Shown here piece after piece: positions 1-14,400 of a stretch of DNA of 64,000 nt (position 1 is its first letter; each line of letters starts with the position of its first letter). The position numbers were made by a program, and so were the translations under genes. The stretch covers positions 558,001 through 622,000 of the forward strand of contig JAACJM010000013.1 in assembly GCA_013368315.1 (NCBI GenBank), written 5' to 3'. Source of the stretch: Tetrapyrgos nigripes (taxonomy: Eukaryota; Basidiomycota; Agaricomycetes; Agaricales; Campanellaceae). Under the pieces are notes generated by a model that worked only from the letters and a program-made list of their open reading frames with translations, had not been told where the DNA came from and ran no database searches.

Positions 1-733
1 GTGTCGTTGACCTTCGAGTGAAGAATGCATGTCTTTTCCACTAACTTTTATACTGCACTGTCTGAAAGCGTGTCTTTCTAGTTCATCGAAAAGCTGAAAT
101 CAGAAAAGAAATACACGAGACTGGGAGCTGTCGGGTATGTTATGATCTCTGTGAAGCATCTTCGTGCTGGCCTTACTTTTTCTTCATAGTTATTGTTTTG
201 GCGGTAGTATGTGCGTTAGGTTTGGAGGATCTGGTCTGCTGGACTCTATTGTTATATGCCATCCTGGCAATTTTTCGCAAAAGGACCTTGACGCAATCTC
301 TGTGAGTCGCTGAGCAAATCCATGTTCGTCAAACTGACTTCTTCTATCTTAGATTCCATGCTCTTGGGCTTGTGCAGAAGGTGCTCGTCATTCACAATCA
401 TCTGAATGTGGACTGATTGATCTCTCTTTATTGCTTTATCAGAGGACTTCACATTCTCTCCCGAAACTCGTGCTAACACTGAAAAATGTCTTAAAGCACG
501 TCAAGGGAAGGTCAATTTCGTTGACTATGAATTCAAGGATTACAAGGGTGCGTCATATCTTCACAGCTTGCATAGTCACTATTCAAAATGACAACTTACA
601 ATCCCTTCCCTCTTTAGGTACCGTCCATGGCTTCGCCGCTCGCCCAAATCTGGAAATTCCCGAGGTCAAGGAAGGTTTTGAGCAAGCTTTTGAACAAACC
701 GTTAATTGGTTTGACAAGACTATGCCCAAGTGA
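1..733 (+). CDS. dienelactone hydrolase family protein, copy 1 (5' partial)
   Basis: The window opens inside an exon of a dienelactone hydrolase (alpha/beta hydrolase) whose amino-terminal exons lie to the left. Spliced segments encode the nucleophile elbow GYCFGG with its catalytic Cys, then HPGNFSQKDLDAIS, PCSWACAEED, and the carboxy end TVHGFAARPNLEIPEV to NWFDKTMPK before the TGA at 731-733. The VHGF His fits the catalytic His of the family. Introns with AG acceptors fall at the same places as in the second copy at 1431-2582, and the frame is intact through the visible part. The family hydrolyses small lactones or esters and is probably cytosolic; the substrate cannot be read from sequence. 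This copy may be the functional one, since the downstream copy has a frame break. Confidence 0.75.
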
Positions 734-787
734 AGATATCTCTGTTGTCGCTGTCGTTGCAACGCTTTCGTATACCTAGGGTTTTTT
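1..787 (+). repeat. direct repeat unit A (hydrolase 3' half)
   Basis: This stretch matches 1846-2635 almost base for base, including introns and about 50 bases past the stop codon. The offset is 1845 at the left end and 1849 at the right end, so a few small indels have accumulated. Similarity falls away after about 787. The left border is outside the window. Confidence 0.9.
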
Positions 788-975
788 GAGCAATGTTATC
801 AATTTTTGCATGAAGTGTCCTTCTGCAAGGACTTGTGTCGGAAAGTACTCGTTTCCAACAGGTGCACGATTGACCTCTGTTCCAAAGGACTTGAGCTGCG
901 AAGCTTATGCCAACTCTGAAAGAAGTGCAGACTCAGTACCCCGTCTTGAAATCTCTACACATGAAGCACTTATCG
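781..975 (+). pseudogene. decayed dienelactone hydrolase fragment after copy 1
   Basis: Downstream of the copy 1 stop there is degenerate sequence related to the region after copy 2 (2632-2990). Shared words include GCAAGGACTTGTGTCGG against GTAAGGCCTTTTGTCGAG, and CCAACTCTGAAAGAAGT against CAAACGCTGAAAGAAGT. The latter resembles the hydrolase exon word RANAEK. It has no open frame and is taken as an old remnant carried along when the unit duplicated. From about 975 to 1430 I see nothing recognisable. Confidence 0.45.
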
Positions 976-1430
976 AGATGACTTTTCTACATCAGCTTGA
1001 CGCAGAGGACTCACTGGCAGGAGGAAGCACAAACACTCACGAAGGAGTCATAATACCACCTCTATAGGATTTTAGGCACGGGCTGAGGTCTGTAGTGGCT
1101 CCATGGCAGAAACTACACCATTACCATTCGGAAGTCGGGACCGAAGCCAGTCGGACGTATTCTAATTTTAAAATCATTTTATATGAGCTATACCAGGCCA
1201 TGATCGAAAGTCCAAGTTTAAGCACCGACAGTCGGTGGCCTCCAGTTCCTCACTAACCACCAAGGTGCACAAAAGGTGTGTCTGCCGTCGGACAATACAT
1301 ATCCATAATCCCGCTTGCTACTCCCGCGTTGGGCAGACTCTATTGTAATTAGTAAGCCCAGCATCAATTAACGCTGCACCAAGGATAACTGAACGGTGAT
1401 AGTTCGAAGCCGCCTGCTCATCTTACGACG

Positions 1431-2582
1431 ATGAGCTGTCCTGACTGTTTCAAAGGTGTCGTTTTAGACGGTGAACCAACTGGTAGCATCGACTCATCAA
1501 CTAGAGCTTACCTTGCTCCTGGTCCCGAGGGAAACACCTCACGCGCCGTCCTCCTATTCACGGACATCTTGGGTCTTGGGCTTAAAAACCCGAGGATATT
1601 GGCGGACAACCTTGCTAAACGTTTGGAATGTGATGTTTGGGTACCAGACTTCTTCCTTGGTGCGTTCACTCGACTCCAGTCGTCGATTTGCTGCCAGTGA
1701 AAAAGAAGACATTCCGCTACAGGTAAACCACCCGTTCCTCCAGGGTACATGAAAATGCCAGAGCGTCCTGGACAGAAGATCTCAAAGCTCCGATTCATCT
1801 GGTCGATTCTTCCCCATCTTCCCGGTCTAATCCGGCAACGCCCAAGTGTCGTTGACCTTCGAGTGAAGAATGCATGTCTTTTCCACTAACTTTTATACTG
1901 CATTGTCTGAAGGCGTGTGTTTTCTAGTTCATCAAAAAGCTGAAATCAGAAAAGAAGTACACGAGACTAGGAGCTGTCGGGTATGTTATGATCTCTTCGA
2001 AGCATCCTCTTCATGCCGGCCATAATTTTTCTTCATAGTTATTGTTTTGGCGGTAGTATGTGCGTTAGGTTTGGAGGATCTGGTCTGCTGGACTCTATTG
2101 TTATATGCCATCCCACCAATTTTTCACAAAAAATATCTTCACGCAATCTCTGTGAGTCGCTGAGCAAATCCATGTTCGTCAAACTGACTTCTTTCTTAGG
2201 TTCCATGCTCTTGGGCTTGTGCAGAAGGTGCTCGTCATTCACAATCATTTGAATGTGGTCTGACTGGTCCCTCTTAACCACTTTAACAGAGGACTTCACA
2301 TTCTCTCCCGAAGTTCGTGCTAACGCTGAAAAATGTCTTAAAGCACGTGAAGAAAAGGACAATTTCGTTGACTATGAGTTCAAGGAATACAAGGGTGCGT
2401 CATATCTTCGCAGCTTGCATAGTCACTACTCAAAATGTCAACTTACAACCGCCTTTCCCTCTTCAGGTACCGTCCACGGTTTCGCCGCTCGCCCAAATCT
2501 GGAAATTCCCGAGGTCAAGGAAGGTTTTGAGCAAGCTTTCGAACAAACCGTTAATTGGTTTGACAAGACTATGCCCAAGTGA
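1431..2582 (+). CDS. dienelactone hydrolase family protein, copy 2 (frame break, possible pseudogene)
   Basis: The ATG at 1431 starts the family-typical MSCPDCFKG, followed by AYLAPGPEG, LLFTDILGLGLKNPRILADN and ECDVWVPDFFLG. Inferred introns are 1660-1722; a second that starts either with GT (at GTGAAG) or with GC (after RVKN), just before FIKKLKSEKKY; one after AVGY; then two more. The nucleophile motif GYCFGG and the terminal VHGF segment are present. Compared with copy 1, the exon after VICHP has one extra base in an A6 run (2128-2133), which throws PCSWACAE out of frame. With five A the exon would read on. So this is either a recent pseudogene or a base-calling error. The last 740 bases are near-identical to positions 1-733. 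Confidence 0.7.
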
Positions 2583-2635
2583 AGATATCTCTGTTGTCGC
2601 TGTCGTTGCAACGCTTTCGCATACCTAGGGTTTTG
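1846..2635 (+). repeat. direct repeat unit B (hydrolase 3' half)
   Basis: Partner of 1-787. Introns diverge little more than exons, which points to a recent duplication or gene conversion. Differences include ICHPGN against ICHPTN, ETRANTEK against EVRANAEK, and the single-base length change in the A run at 2128-2133. Confidence 0.9.
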
Positions 2636-2990
2636 ATGGCCAATATGATTGTTTTTTTTTGCATAATGTGCCCGCCCGTAAGGCCTTTTGTCGAGAAGCA
2701 CTCATTGCTGACGAGTATACCCTTGATATTTTGGCTTGACTCCTGATCCATTGGATTTCGTATTCAGCTCTCCGAGACTCGTGCAAACGCTGAAAGAAGT
2801 CCAACAGCATTTAAATCTCATTGACCGACGACAACAAGAGTGAGTGCTGATTGTACATCTGGGTCACGTCGTTCAAATCTCTACACACTCTCTAGGTACC
2901 GCTTCCTGTCGAACAAGATTGGAAATCCCCGAGGCCAAGGAGGCTTTGAGCAAGCTTCCGAGCAGAACGTCTATTTCTATAGCGTCTCCT
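2632..2990 (+). pseudogene. decayed third dienelactone hydrolase fragment
   Basis: Around 2770-2800 the sequence reads like the hydrolase exon encoding ETRANAEKC, but frameshifted. Around 2896-2970, after an AG acceptor-like TCTCTAG, it resembles the last exon: GGAAATCCCCGAGGCCAAGGA and TTTGAGCAAGC match the coding words for LEIPEVKE and FEQA. The intervening coding is lost, so this is a remnant of a further hydrolase copy. Confidence 0.55.
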
Positions 2991-5900
2991 TGATGGAGTT
3001 GTCGACAATCTCTTTCATGTATCTACGGCCATCGTGATTGCCAATGTCATGGCCCTGGTGAATTCAAACTCCTCCTTCAACAGCGTCTGACTCGCTCAGT
3101 TATCAAAGAAGCCGAAAGTTTTTCATGGGATGCTTCATATATGCATGCTTTGCCTACAATACTGCTATATCTTACGCCGCTACGCGACAGTGAAGACAGA
3201 GACCCTCATTTCACCACCAATTTCATATACCAAACTGCCTTTTCTCCATTACTCCGCCCACATGAACAATCTTCAAGGTCGCCGTTTCCTGGAATGAAAG
3301 TCAATATGGAGGTTAGCAAGTCTAGGTCCTCCTTATCGTGATCTGGCATATGTGCGGTGCGACCGGCTACCTCGAGAAAGGAGTACTCACGTCAACTATT
3401 TGGTTTACGCCTTTTACGCTCACGGCAAATGGCAAGTGTTGCTCTGAAGATACATAGTTGAGTACCTTCATTGTATCGGCTTTCACACTCTTACCATGAC
3501 ATGTTGACGTATTGGACCTCACAGACTAAGGCAAAAATGATACGCCCCAGTGGCAAGGATTATTGTACAAGCAGTGGCCGTTGAGCCTCCTTCGTCGTCT
3601 TGCGCTGTGAAGACGACGTCAAGAGAAAGATCAGTGTGACCTTAACGAAGTCATTAGTATCTCCTCAAGTCACAGAATGGAGCCATTCAGGGCTACCTTT
3701 ACATAGGAAAAAGGAGAGACAGCATCTGGCAATCGTCTTCGTTTCCCATCGCTTATTGATGATAAGCAGGGCCAAAGATGTAACTGTCATTCTCTGCGTC
3801 AGCGTCCGGGTCTTTCCCCCATGGTTCATCAAGCTCAGGTGGCTCTGGCCTGCTCTTGTTGTGAAAATGCTTCGAATGGGGTCCTTTCTACTTATTCTGT
3901 ATATTCACTAATGAAAGTTTGACTAGTAAATTTTAATGAGCCCGACCATGACTTTTCGACCCACCTTACCTATTGTGTCGCTATCTTCCTCGGTACTACA
4001 AAGACGAAATGAAATTTCCGACTCTACAGCTCTCAGAGCACTCAGAGTCGGGTCATGCACGACACGCGACTCTAGGCACACTGCACGGCGATTGAAAAAA
4101 TTAGCACTAATGTCCATTAGGAGTTCATGCCAAGCATTCAATATGGAGGAACAAGGTACTTGCTCTGGGGGTTGCCTATAAATGAAACACTGAACTACTA
4201 GCGCCTCGTTCATCAAACCCGAAAGGAAACCTCTAAGAACGATAACAAGACAGTGAACACGGATCGTGAAATAGCCTGGCATGTACTGATGAAATTCGTC
4301 CGAGTTCCGCCTCATGGTTAACGCGTGTTCTTGCTTTCAAAACAAAAAGCTCCATCAATTTCTTCAGATTTCTTGTCTACTTATGTGCATATGGCAATAT
4401 ATAACTTGTCGTTCTTCCGCTCAGGACTTATACATCTTATCACAATAACCCTGTGTTTGATGTATCTCGCTCGACTCAGCGAGATACATGATCTCAAGTA
4501 CAGGATCCGGGTGAGTCCGATGGTGGCGTCTCGATCGTTCTCTGTCCTGCCAATGCCATTCTTCTCCTCAGAAGAATATATCTCGACATCTCAGGTGATC
4601 GTCCAACGGTATACAAGAACAATCTCTCTCTGGCAATTAAGAAGCTTTTCGTTGCCTTGTCTGAGAAAACCAAAGCGGTACTCGTCTCCTTGTTTCTTCA
4701 AATCTTCGGTTCGAGCAGGTCGGCAAAATCGACTGTAGGTTTTGCAGGTCTGGTTTTGATATACTTAAGGTGTGCCTCCCGATTTTCGGTGCTTGAAGTC
4801 ATTCATCTGTCTTAAGAGCTCTAATACGTTTACAAGTCTACGTTGACCTTGTGGTACCTTTGTCGGCTTGCCGGGCCCCTGACTTTCTACCGCACTGTTA
4901 TCCTACCCAGGCAAATCAGCGAAGAGTCTTTGGATAAGACAAAAGCTTCGGTATCAGAGACTTGGCGAGAAGTTCAGCTTCATGTCTCTGCCGTAAAGAC
5001 ATACATACAGCAGGATAAAACAAAATCCGTATTCAAGACGTGTGTCTCCGTCAACTTAAAGTGAGTGAAGTGCTATTTTCCCCTACCTTAGAATTTGTTC
5101 TGAATCTCCCACCTAGAGCTATACGACTTGAAAGACTTCTCACCCCGAACAAACATGCTATCTTCGCTCAATTTACCGAGGCCCCTTGCTTCTGTCGTAG
5201 GGAGGAGCCGACTTATGCGTGCCCAGTGCCCGCGAAGAGTAGGTGGGACTTCTCGCGGGGACTTGCTGATCAGAACCTTTTTATCATTGACTGTGAGTGC
5301 CACCCTTCACGATAATTCCAGATAATTTCAGATTGACGCCACCAGCACAACGGGGTCAATCACGATCTCACGGGGCAAATGTCGGGAACCTAGAAGTGCA
5401 ACTTGTCTCGAAATATCTACAGTTCTGCTTCTATCGGACAATGTCCAAAGCGGTAGGTGACGAAACAAAGTTGTGAATCCTCCAGTGAACTCGGAAATCC
5501 ACTTCCCTTCCCGCGGCACGATACAAGTAGAGAAAGAGTCAGATGTCAGAGTTGGAATGGTACATGTAAGCCCACGACGTTTTCATTTTGCCTGAGAAAT
5601 CAGTCTGTACACAGGTCTTCCTTACAGGGCTGATGGTAATGCGGATGACAGCACCACGTCAACCACAGCGTGGTGTAGATATGCCCTATTTTGGTGCAGC
5701 TCCCTCCCGCGAATGTTTGGTTTGCGTTTACAGCCGTGCGTCTTCGTAGTGGATGCTGTTTTGATTGTGACTGACGTATTGCATATCACGAAGATCCAAG
5801 ATTCCCGTGTATGGGGCTCCAAGGAGAGTATTACATCGAAGTGCACACTTGAGGCTCGGGCCTCCAAGGGTAAAGCCGGTTACGCATGGATTTTCCTCGG

Positions 5901-6456
5901 TCTTAAGCGCTGAGTTCCATGTTTTTCGCATGCGAAGCATGGTTTATAGGGCCATACCTTCCCAAATGGAAAATTGTACTTGTGTTTTAGATGTATATAC
6001 CCGGTAGCCGGGCCCGTATCTCTCTCACCAGCTCTCGTCCCATAGTATAAAGATTATGTCTATTTTACTCATTTGTTTGAATAGGTCGTTTCTTGTGAAG
6101 ACTGCTACAGAATACATTGGCGTTGCAAGTTCATATGAAACACGAAGAGTGAATGTAGGCTCAGCGAATCGGCGTAACCTCAAAGAACCATGAGAATGCA
6201 AATGAGAATAATGATTATGCGGGAATGGATTGAGAGAAAGGGGATGAATTGAGGGGTATATCGTGTGTATTGCGTGGAATGACGATTAACGAGAAGGTAG
6301 TAGGATAACTTTGAAACTTGCCCTCAACGGCGAGGCAACAAGGAAGACTGTAACGGGAGGAATAAATTAGCAATGTCGAAGAGATGATTCGAAGAGATGA
6401 TGGGGATATCAAATGAGAGATGAAGGGTCAACTGAAAGGTTACCAAGATGTCCATG
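2991..6456. other. gene-poor stretch, nothing recognised
   Basis: About 3.4 kb without a gene I can support. Open frames are short and dispersed over all frames. The longest on the plus strand (4325-4738) has no family-like motif and contains the hairpin at 4460-4489. I see no terminal repeats or transposase words. It may hold decayed coding sequence or a noncoding transcript. Confidence 0.5.
4460..4489. repeat. perfect 12-bp inverted repeat with 6-base loop
   Basis: The arms ATGTATCTCGCT (4460-4471) and AGCGAGATACAT (4478-4489) are exact reverse complements around the loop CGACTC. No T run follows, so it does not look like a simple terminator. Function unknown. Confidence 0.85.
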
Positions 6457-8712
6457 TCATCTTTTGAGAAAACCGTCAGTTTCGTATAATGGGAGGTAGG
6501 TGTTAAGGTGGATGAGAGCCAACTTGGATATTCTATCGACCAAGGATTGGATCTCGTCGACGAGAGGCTCCATACCGCTGGAGAGACCCGGATACGACGA
6601 TGAAGAGGAGGGGGTGTCGGTTTGTAGTGGGAGGGTGAAGCCTGACTGGCGTGTAGGGGAGTTTGATTCGATGGCCGAGAAAAAAAGTTGGCCGACTGTA
6701 TGCGTGCGGCCGGGGTATGATTGACCAACGACGCCATTGAAAACAACAGTATGGAGTCGGTCATAGATTACCTGGCATAGGGGTGATGCGAGGTTGATAT
6801 TTTCTAGAGCCCATCTTTTAGCCAACTTCATTAATCGTTCGTTAAGAGTAGGGAATGAGGAAGGTGGAGGGGGGTGTCGCCGGCAGTACGCTTTTCTTGT
6901 GCTCGTCTCGCAACATGTAGAACAATATCATCCTTGAGTATCGCCCACTTGGCGGTATCCTTCAGATGAGGTTCCGCTTTTTCGCCACAATGATCAGCTG
7001 TATTTCGAGAAAGGCCAGACCCCAGTCTCGAAACACCGATGGCTTGTATTTCATTTTTGAGCTTCAACATATCCGAACCGTCCACTGTGAAGGCGGGTGG
7101 CGGAGAAGTATCTGCACAATCCGAAGAGTAAAGGAGTTGCCGAAATAACAAAAGGAACATATACGTGACCACTATATCGCCAAGATCTCGGGTGAGGTTA
7201 CGCAGGCGCAAGTGATCGAGATAGAGGGTCTCTGGGTACTCTGGAAGAGAAGATTTGGCACAGAATGATCGTGTAGACGGGTTATCCGACCCTACTACGA
7301 CAGCCGGCTGCATGGAAGGGGGATTGAAAACAAGATTTATCAATCCTTTGAGCGTCGCAAGATAGACTTGCCGATTGCGCAGCAAGGAACGGAAGTTAAT
7401 ATGTTCGGGATGATGGAGGTGCGGGATGGGATTTACTTCGGACTGTAAAGAGGAGAACGATTGCATGAGCCACTGCTGCGTTACTGGAGGGCAACTTGGT
7501 GACACTGTCTGGAAAGCTGACAATTCATATTGGCCAGACGACCGTGCGATGTTCATACGGACGCTTTGCACCTGATGATTCGCAATATCCTGGAGAACGA
7601 TATCAACATCAAGATGGTGATCGAAAGGAGAACATTAACGACTCACAAGTTTCATCAGTTCAAGAATGTCTAAACATGAGCGAAAAGCATTCACAGCATC
7701 AGCTTTAGATGCACGTCCTCCGGGCCTGCAGGCTTCAGCGGCATTGATCATGGCTTCTACGGCTTCATCGCGGATGGAGCACAAAGACGCTTGAGAGTGA
7801 TTCCGATTACCCGGAGGAGAGTCGAGAGGTCCAAGGCGTCGTGTTTGAGTTCCTGCTCGATAAGAGCTGGATCAAATATGGAGCGAATATACTTGGCCTG
7901 TGTAGAATGCTCCGCCATTTGTGACCTGAACGAGTCGGGATTCACGTACATGGCATATATGCTCTGCAAAGGTTGTATGACGAGCGTCAGCACTTCCAGA
8001 AACTCGTTGAGAAGTGGACGAATTCGCGAAGGCATCCGTATCGTGACCGCGTGAGTAAGGAAGCAGACCACTGGACTAGCAGGCGGATGAGGAATGTGAG
8101 TGCAAATGCAGACGGGCGTGGGCAAGGGACAAAGCCGTCTGTCTAGAGAGAAACAGGTGCACCCAGTCTCGACTTCGCGGGTTACTGCAGCCCAGTAGGC
8201 GTCAGCTACCTGACGCTTGCGGCGACTATGCGTCGGACGGAACTGGAGGCCATAGTCAAACAACAGATCATGCCCTGGGGAAATTAACAACCTAATATCC
8301 GGTCAAAATTTTAAGACTCACGGAGCTGGGGATTGCGCAAAATAACCTCGAGATCCAACTCCTTCAAAGTCTGCCTACTGATATGTGGGTAGAGCGAGGG
8401 TACCAATGTGAGGGCCGCATCAAAGTCAGCCGGAAATTCGTCGTTGTTTAGCGTAGGTTGCTGGCGACGCTTGGCACTGAGAAGGGAACCACTTAGCGGT
8501 CCTGGAGACACGCTAGGGACTATACCGATGTCTTCAACATCACTTCCGATACGAGCAATTGGAGGACGTCGTGGGTGTCTGTGGGTGATATGGGGGCGTG
8601 TTAGACGGGGTCTCTTTGGGTTTGTGTGACGGGGTAGCCTAGGAACCGGAGGGATGTCGTCGTCATGTTCAGCCTTGCGCTTCTTGGGAAGACCCTGGGG
8701 GAGGTGGTCCAT
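6457..8712 (-). CDS. Tcp11/Sok1 family protein
   Basis: The ATG at 8710-8712 starts a basic, proline-rich leader (MDHLPQGLPKKRKAEHDDD, then PKRPRLTRPH). After an intron come helical segments typical of the Tcp11 family: LRPLLNEFLEVLTLVIQPLQ-like, IEQELKHDALDLSTLLRVIG, and a region around DEAVEAMINAAEACRPGG. The carboxy part has KLAKRWALENINLASPL, VIYDRL and ends LPLYETDGFLKR. Yeast Sok1 acts in cAMP/PKA signalling, which is family knowledge. The frame breaks near a G6 run at 6869-6874: adding one base joins TPPPPSSFPTLNERL to the following helix. An 86-base intron (6804-6889) would also keep the frame but would remove the conserved KLAKRWAL. The gene otherwise looks intact. Confidence 0.75.
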
Positions 8713-9207
8713 ACGAGGGGGGAGGGGAAACGGGTACGGGTATAAAAAGCTTGGTCATAAATAAGGGGTGCATCAAGGGTGCATACGCTCAAATCATTCT
8801 GCCTTTTGGCACGCTATGTTCTCATGCCTTATTCCTTTATTCCAATCTCTCGGCCCGCACCATGCTTTTACGGCTATGGCCTATACAACTACACGTTTCC
8901 TAGATCTCTCTCAATATTAAAATCTAGGTCGGTTGCAGTTGCCATGCTTCCGTTGGCAGCGGGAGCTGCCTTTAAACCTCGGTCGCGCACCTCTTGTCTG
9001 CTGACATTCCAGATCGCGATATCACTTCGCTTCCGAAGCAACAAATCCTGAGAATATCATAATCATTATTTCGAATCCGAGGACGGGGAATAAAAGAGGG
9101 AATAAGACCCAAGGCGACATGTTGTATGGAATATAGAAGCCAGTATATGAATCATGAATCATAAGTGTCCGAGTTTGCACAGTTTCTGTATGTTATTCTT
9201 CTTTAAT
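8713..9207. other. intergenic, between the Tcp11-like gene and the V-ATPase B gene
   Basis: About 500 bases upstream of the Tcp11-like gene and downstream of the V-ATPase B stop. It should hold the promoter of the first and the 3' end of the second. I see no coding sequence in it that I can support. Confidence 0.5.
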
Positions 9208-11259
<2,052 letters not shown>

Positions 11260-11422
11260 GGCTGTCTTCAAGAATTCAGGATGGAGAGTAATGTGGGTAT
11301 CAGAGCAAAGCTAGAAGGCGAACAGAGCCACTATGTCACAGCTCTGCTCAAAGTGGTAGCCAAGTAATTCTCACGATCTACTCCTGACGTCGTATTCTAC
11401 TGGTACTACTGTACAAAACTCG

Positions 11423-14400
11423 TTAGATCTCCTTCAGCAGTCTGATCACTTTCTGAGCAGCTTCTGTGATGGTCTGCATATCCGCTGAAGACCTTGAAAT
11501 TCGAAGGTGAGAAAACGTGCAAGGATCGACGAGGCAAAACTCTTACCATTCAATCTGGAGTAGAACCTCTTCCACCTCATCCGTATCTCCGTCTATGGTA
11601 GGACTACTTTGAAGTACCAAATAGAGGCGTTCCGACGTTTCTACTCGCACAACAGGATATTGATGCTCCAGAAATTTAGGTAGAGCCTCTACGCTACTAC
11701 GAAACACTGGCTGGAAGGACAAGAGGTTGACGACACTGTCTCGGAAATATGAGTGAAGTCACTTCAAGGAAACGGTCCTGTTCGTACACTTTCATGCATT
11801 CTTGTACTCTTCGAATATTCTTGACGCGGTCAACATACTTGGACACCATGTCTAGTAGTTTTTGGAGCCTGGAAAATGCCCTTGCGTAAACATGAAGAAG
11901 GCAAAGGTAGACTATGAACCAACCTCATAATTCCCTCATGCTCCTCCTGCAAAAGTTCAAATGCCTCTCCTTCCAAAAGGACATTGAAGACCTGGAGGAC
12001 AGGTAACACCACAGAGTTGGCGGTCGCATTCTTCTTCATATGGTCAAATAAATCATCAAATATACTCAGCAGGTCGTATTTGGATGACTCGTTTCTGTGC
12101 AAGGGCAACGAACTGACATACGCGACCAGGCTAGCCGTGACTGGCCGATGCTGAACGTACACGTAAGTAAAAAGTTGAGAAATATGTCAGACAAAGAACG
12201 TACGGTACTGTCCGTCAGACTTGCAACACTCGCTATTATTCCCAACAAGACAGATTTACGATAGCTTTCCACCTCGAGGATTCTTACGGCTTTCGGGAAG
12301 AGCCAAGCAGCATCATTCCATCTGGATTCATCACTAATGACTTTTCATTAGAACACAGCTGGCTTTGAAAAATGATGCAAGCTTACTCGGCAGGAAATAG
12401 CGAATTAAAAAACGCTGAATCATGCACCATCCATTCACCGGATCCAACTGAGGCTGGGGGTGAAATGGACAATAATTTACGAAGATTTTCCCCAGACTCT
12501 TGCCTCACGTTGTCCAGACGTTCAACACCTTGTTTTAAGATCCCTCTGAGTGCCTCGTGGTACCTCTCCGATGGCAGATATTGCACAAAATTAGGCATGT
12601 TGTCGGCTTGACCAATCAATATCGTGATAAACGACGTCAATCCACGTATGCAAGCAATGCGGACCCAAGAGCCGACGTCGCCTCGTTCATCGATAGTATA
12701 GTCAGTCAACCCTTCCAGGAGAGCGTCAAACATACGCACAACTGCCTCAGGGCCCAGAACTAAGCGCCAGCTTCAGCATTTTCAGCATCAGGTATATTGA
12801 CATGCGGATACGCACGCGGGGATATACGAGCAGAGATATTGCCCAGTATTTGAGGCATGGCTGCGAAGCAATTTCGGCGTGCCTCAACGTTGGACCTGAA
12901 GGCCCCAGACTGTCCATTGTCCTAATCAGCTCGATGACCTAAATAGTTCTAGAATTCCTCACAGTGCGATTGACACAACCCAACAATGTCTGAATAGATG
13001 GGTGGAGGCACGTGGGGAACGAATTAAAATCAATGACACCCAGCGTTCTCCCAAGGCTTTGTTGTGAGACCAGGGACCCTCGTTTGAGCTCCTGAGTCAA
13101 CGTGCTGCCAAATAATCTGGTAAGATGACAGCCACGTCAGAACATAAAAAGAAACATATCTCAAAACCAGCTCATTGCAATCTATCAGCTTCGTAATCAC
13201 CGCTATCATAGATGCTGCAGATTCTTGTACCGACTCGCTCCTGTGCTTCAAGCCGAATTCCATAATCTTTCTCCAATTAGGAACGGCGCATCTATCACCG
13301 AGCATAATGTCTTCAAGAGTGATGGTATTTGCAAGGAACTCGCAAGCAGCAGCGGTAATAATCTCATTTCGAGGTCCCAGTAGCACTGATTCCGGTATGA
13401 GGGTGAGATACCTAAAGATCTTAGATAGCAATTCAGTAAAGATATCTCGTAAGTAATTTTGGCTGTCAAACCTACATCTTGTTTCCGGTTCTCTACAATA
13501 TCGGGTGCTTCTTTTTCCTGAAAACCTATCGCGATCTCGGTCAAACCAAGCAAGCCACCGTGCAAGTCCGATGACTCAGGGGAGCGTAACAGTACGACCT
13601 GAAGATCTCATTTAGGACATGCCTCAAGGTGGAGCATATACGTAGCACATACGCATCGCCCAATGGGTTCAACAGCCATACTTGATATGTTTTGGGAACA
13701 TATAAGGCGCAGCGACTGCGAGCCTAAACGTCGTACATTGAAATCCCAGTGACGGAGGGAAACATCCAAAAGATGATTAATGAGGTACGTTCGGTACTCG
13801 GTGTGCCTAAGAAGATGAAGAACCCGGGTCAGCCGACGTTTACTGCCAGAAATGAAGAAAAAAAGCCTTACTCTGCCACTTCAGGAGCGGCAATCAAGAA
13901 TGCGTTCCTCCTGATACCCACGGCGTAGAAGTCGGTTTTTCGCAAGACATCGATCCCATGAGGAAAAAGGTTCTGCAGATTGCCTTAGATACACACCCAT
14001 AAGATCGCAAAACTTCATACCGTTCTTCCCACAAACTCCTGGAAAGCAGCACTAGCTGCTCTACGTATGTGAACCTCTCGATCATATAGGGAGACAGTGA
14101 CGAGATGACGAGCCAACTCGTCAGCGTATTGAGCCAGGTCAGACGGCTGGTGGGCTCGTGCCATCGCCCAAAGGACATATGCTCCCGAGTCACGTACATT
14201 GGACCCTACAGAATGGGCACCCTTGCGTACGTCAAAGTAGAGAGCCTGTGTCATATGTTAGCCTGCATGCTAGAATAGGGGCTGCAGATCCAGACTTACC
14301 TTTGAAAGCCAGTCGATCAATTCTGCGAGCCTGGAGGGAGCCACTAGACCTCTGCGGACCATCTCCGCACAAGTAAGGCAGGCACCATGCCATGTAGCTT

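Noticed and set aside
4325..4738. 137-residue plus-strand frame in the gene-poor region
   Set aside because: It has no recognisable domain and overlaps the hairpin; the alternative frames are equally open.
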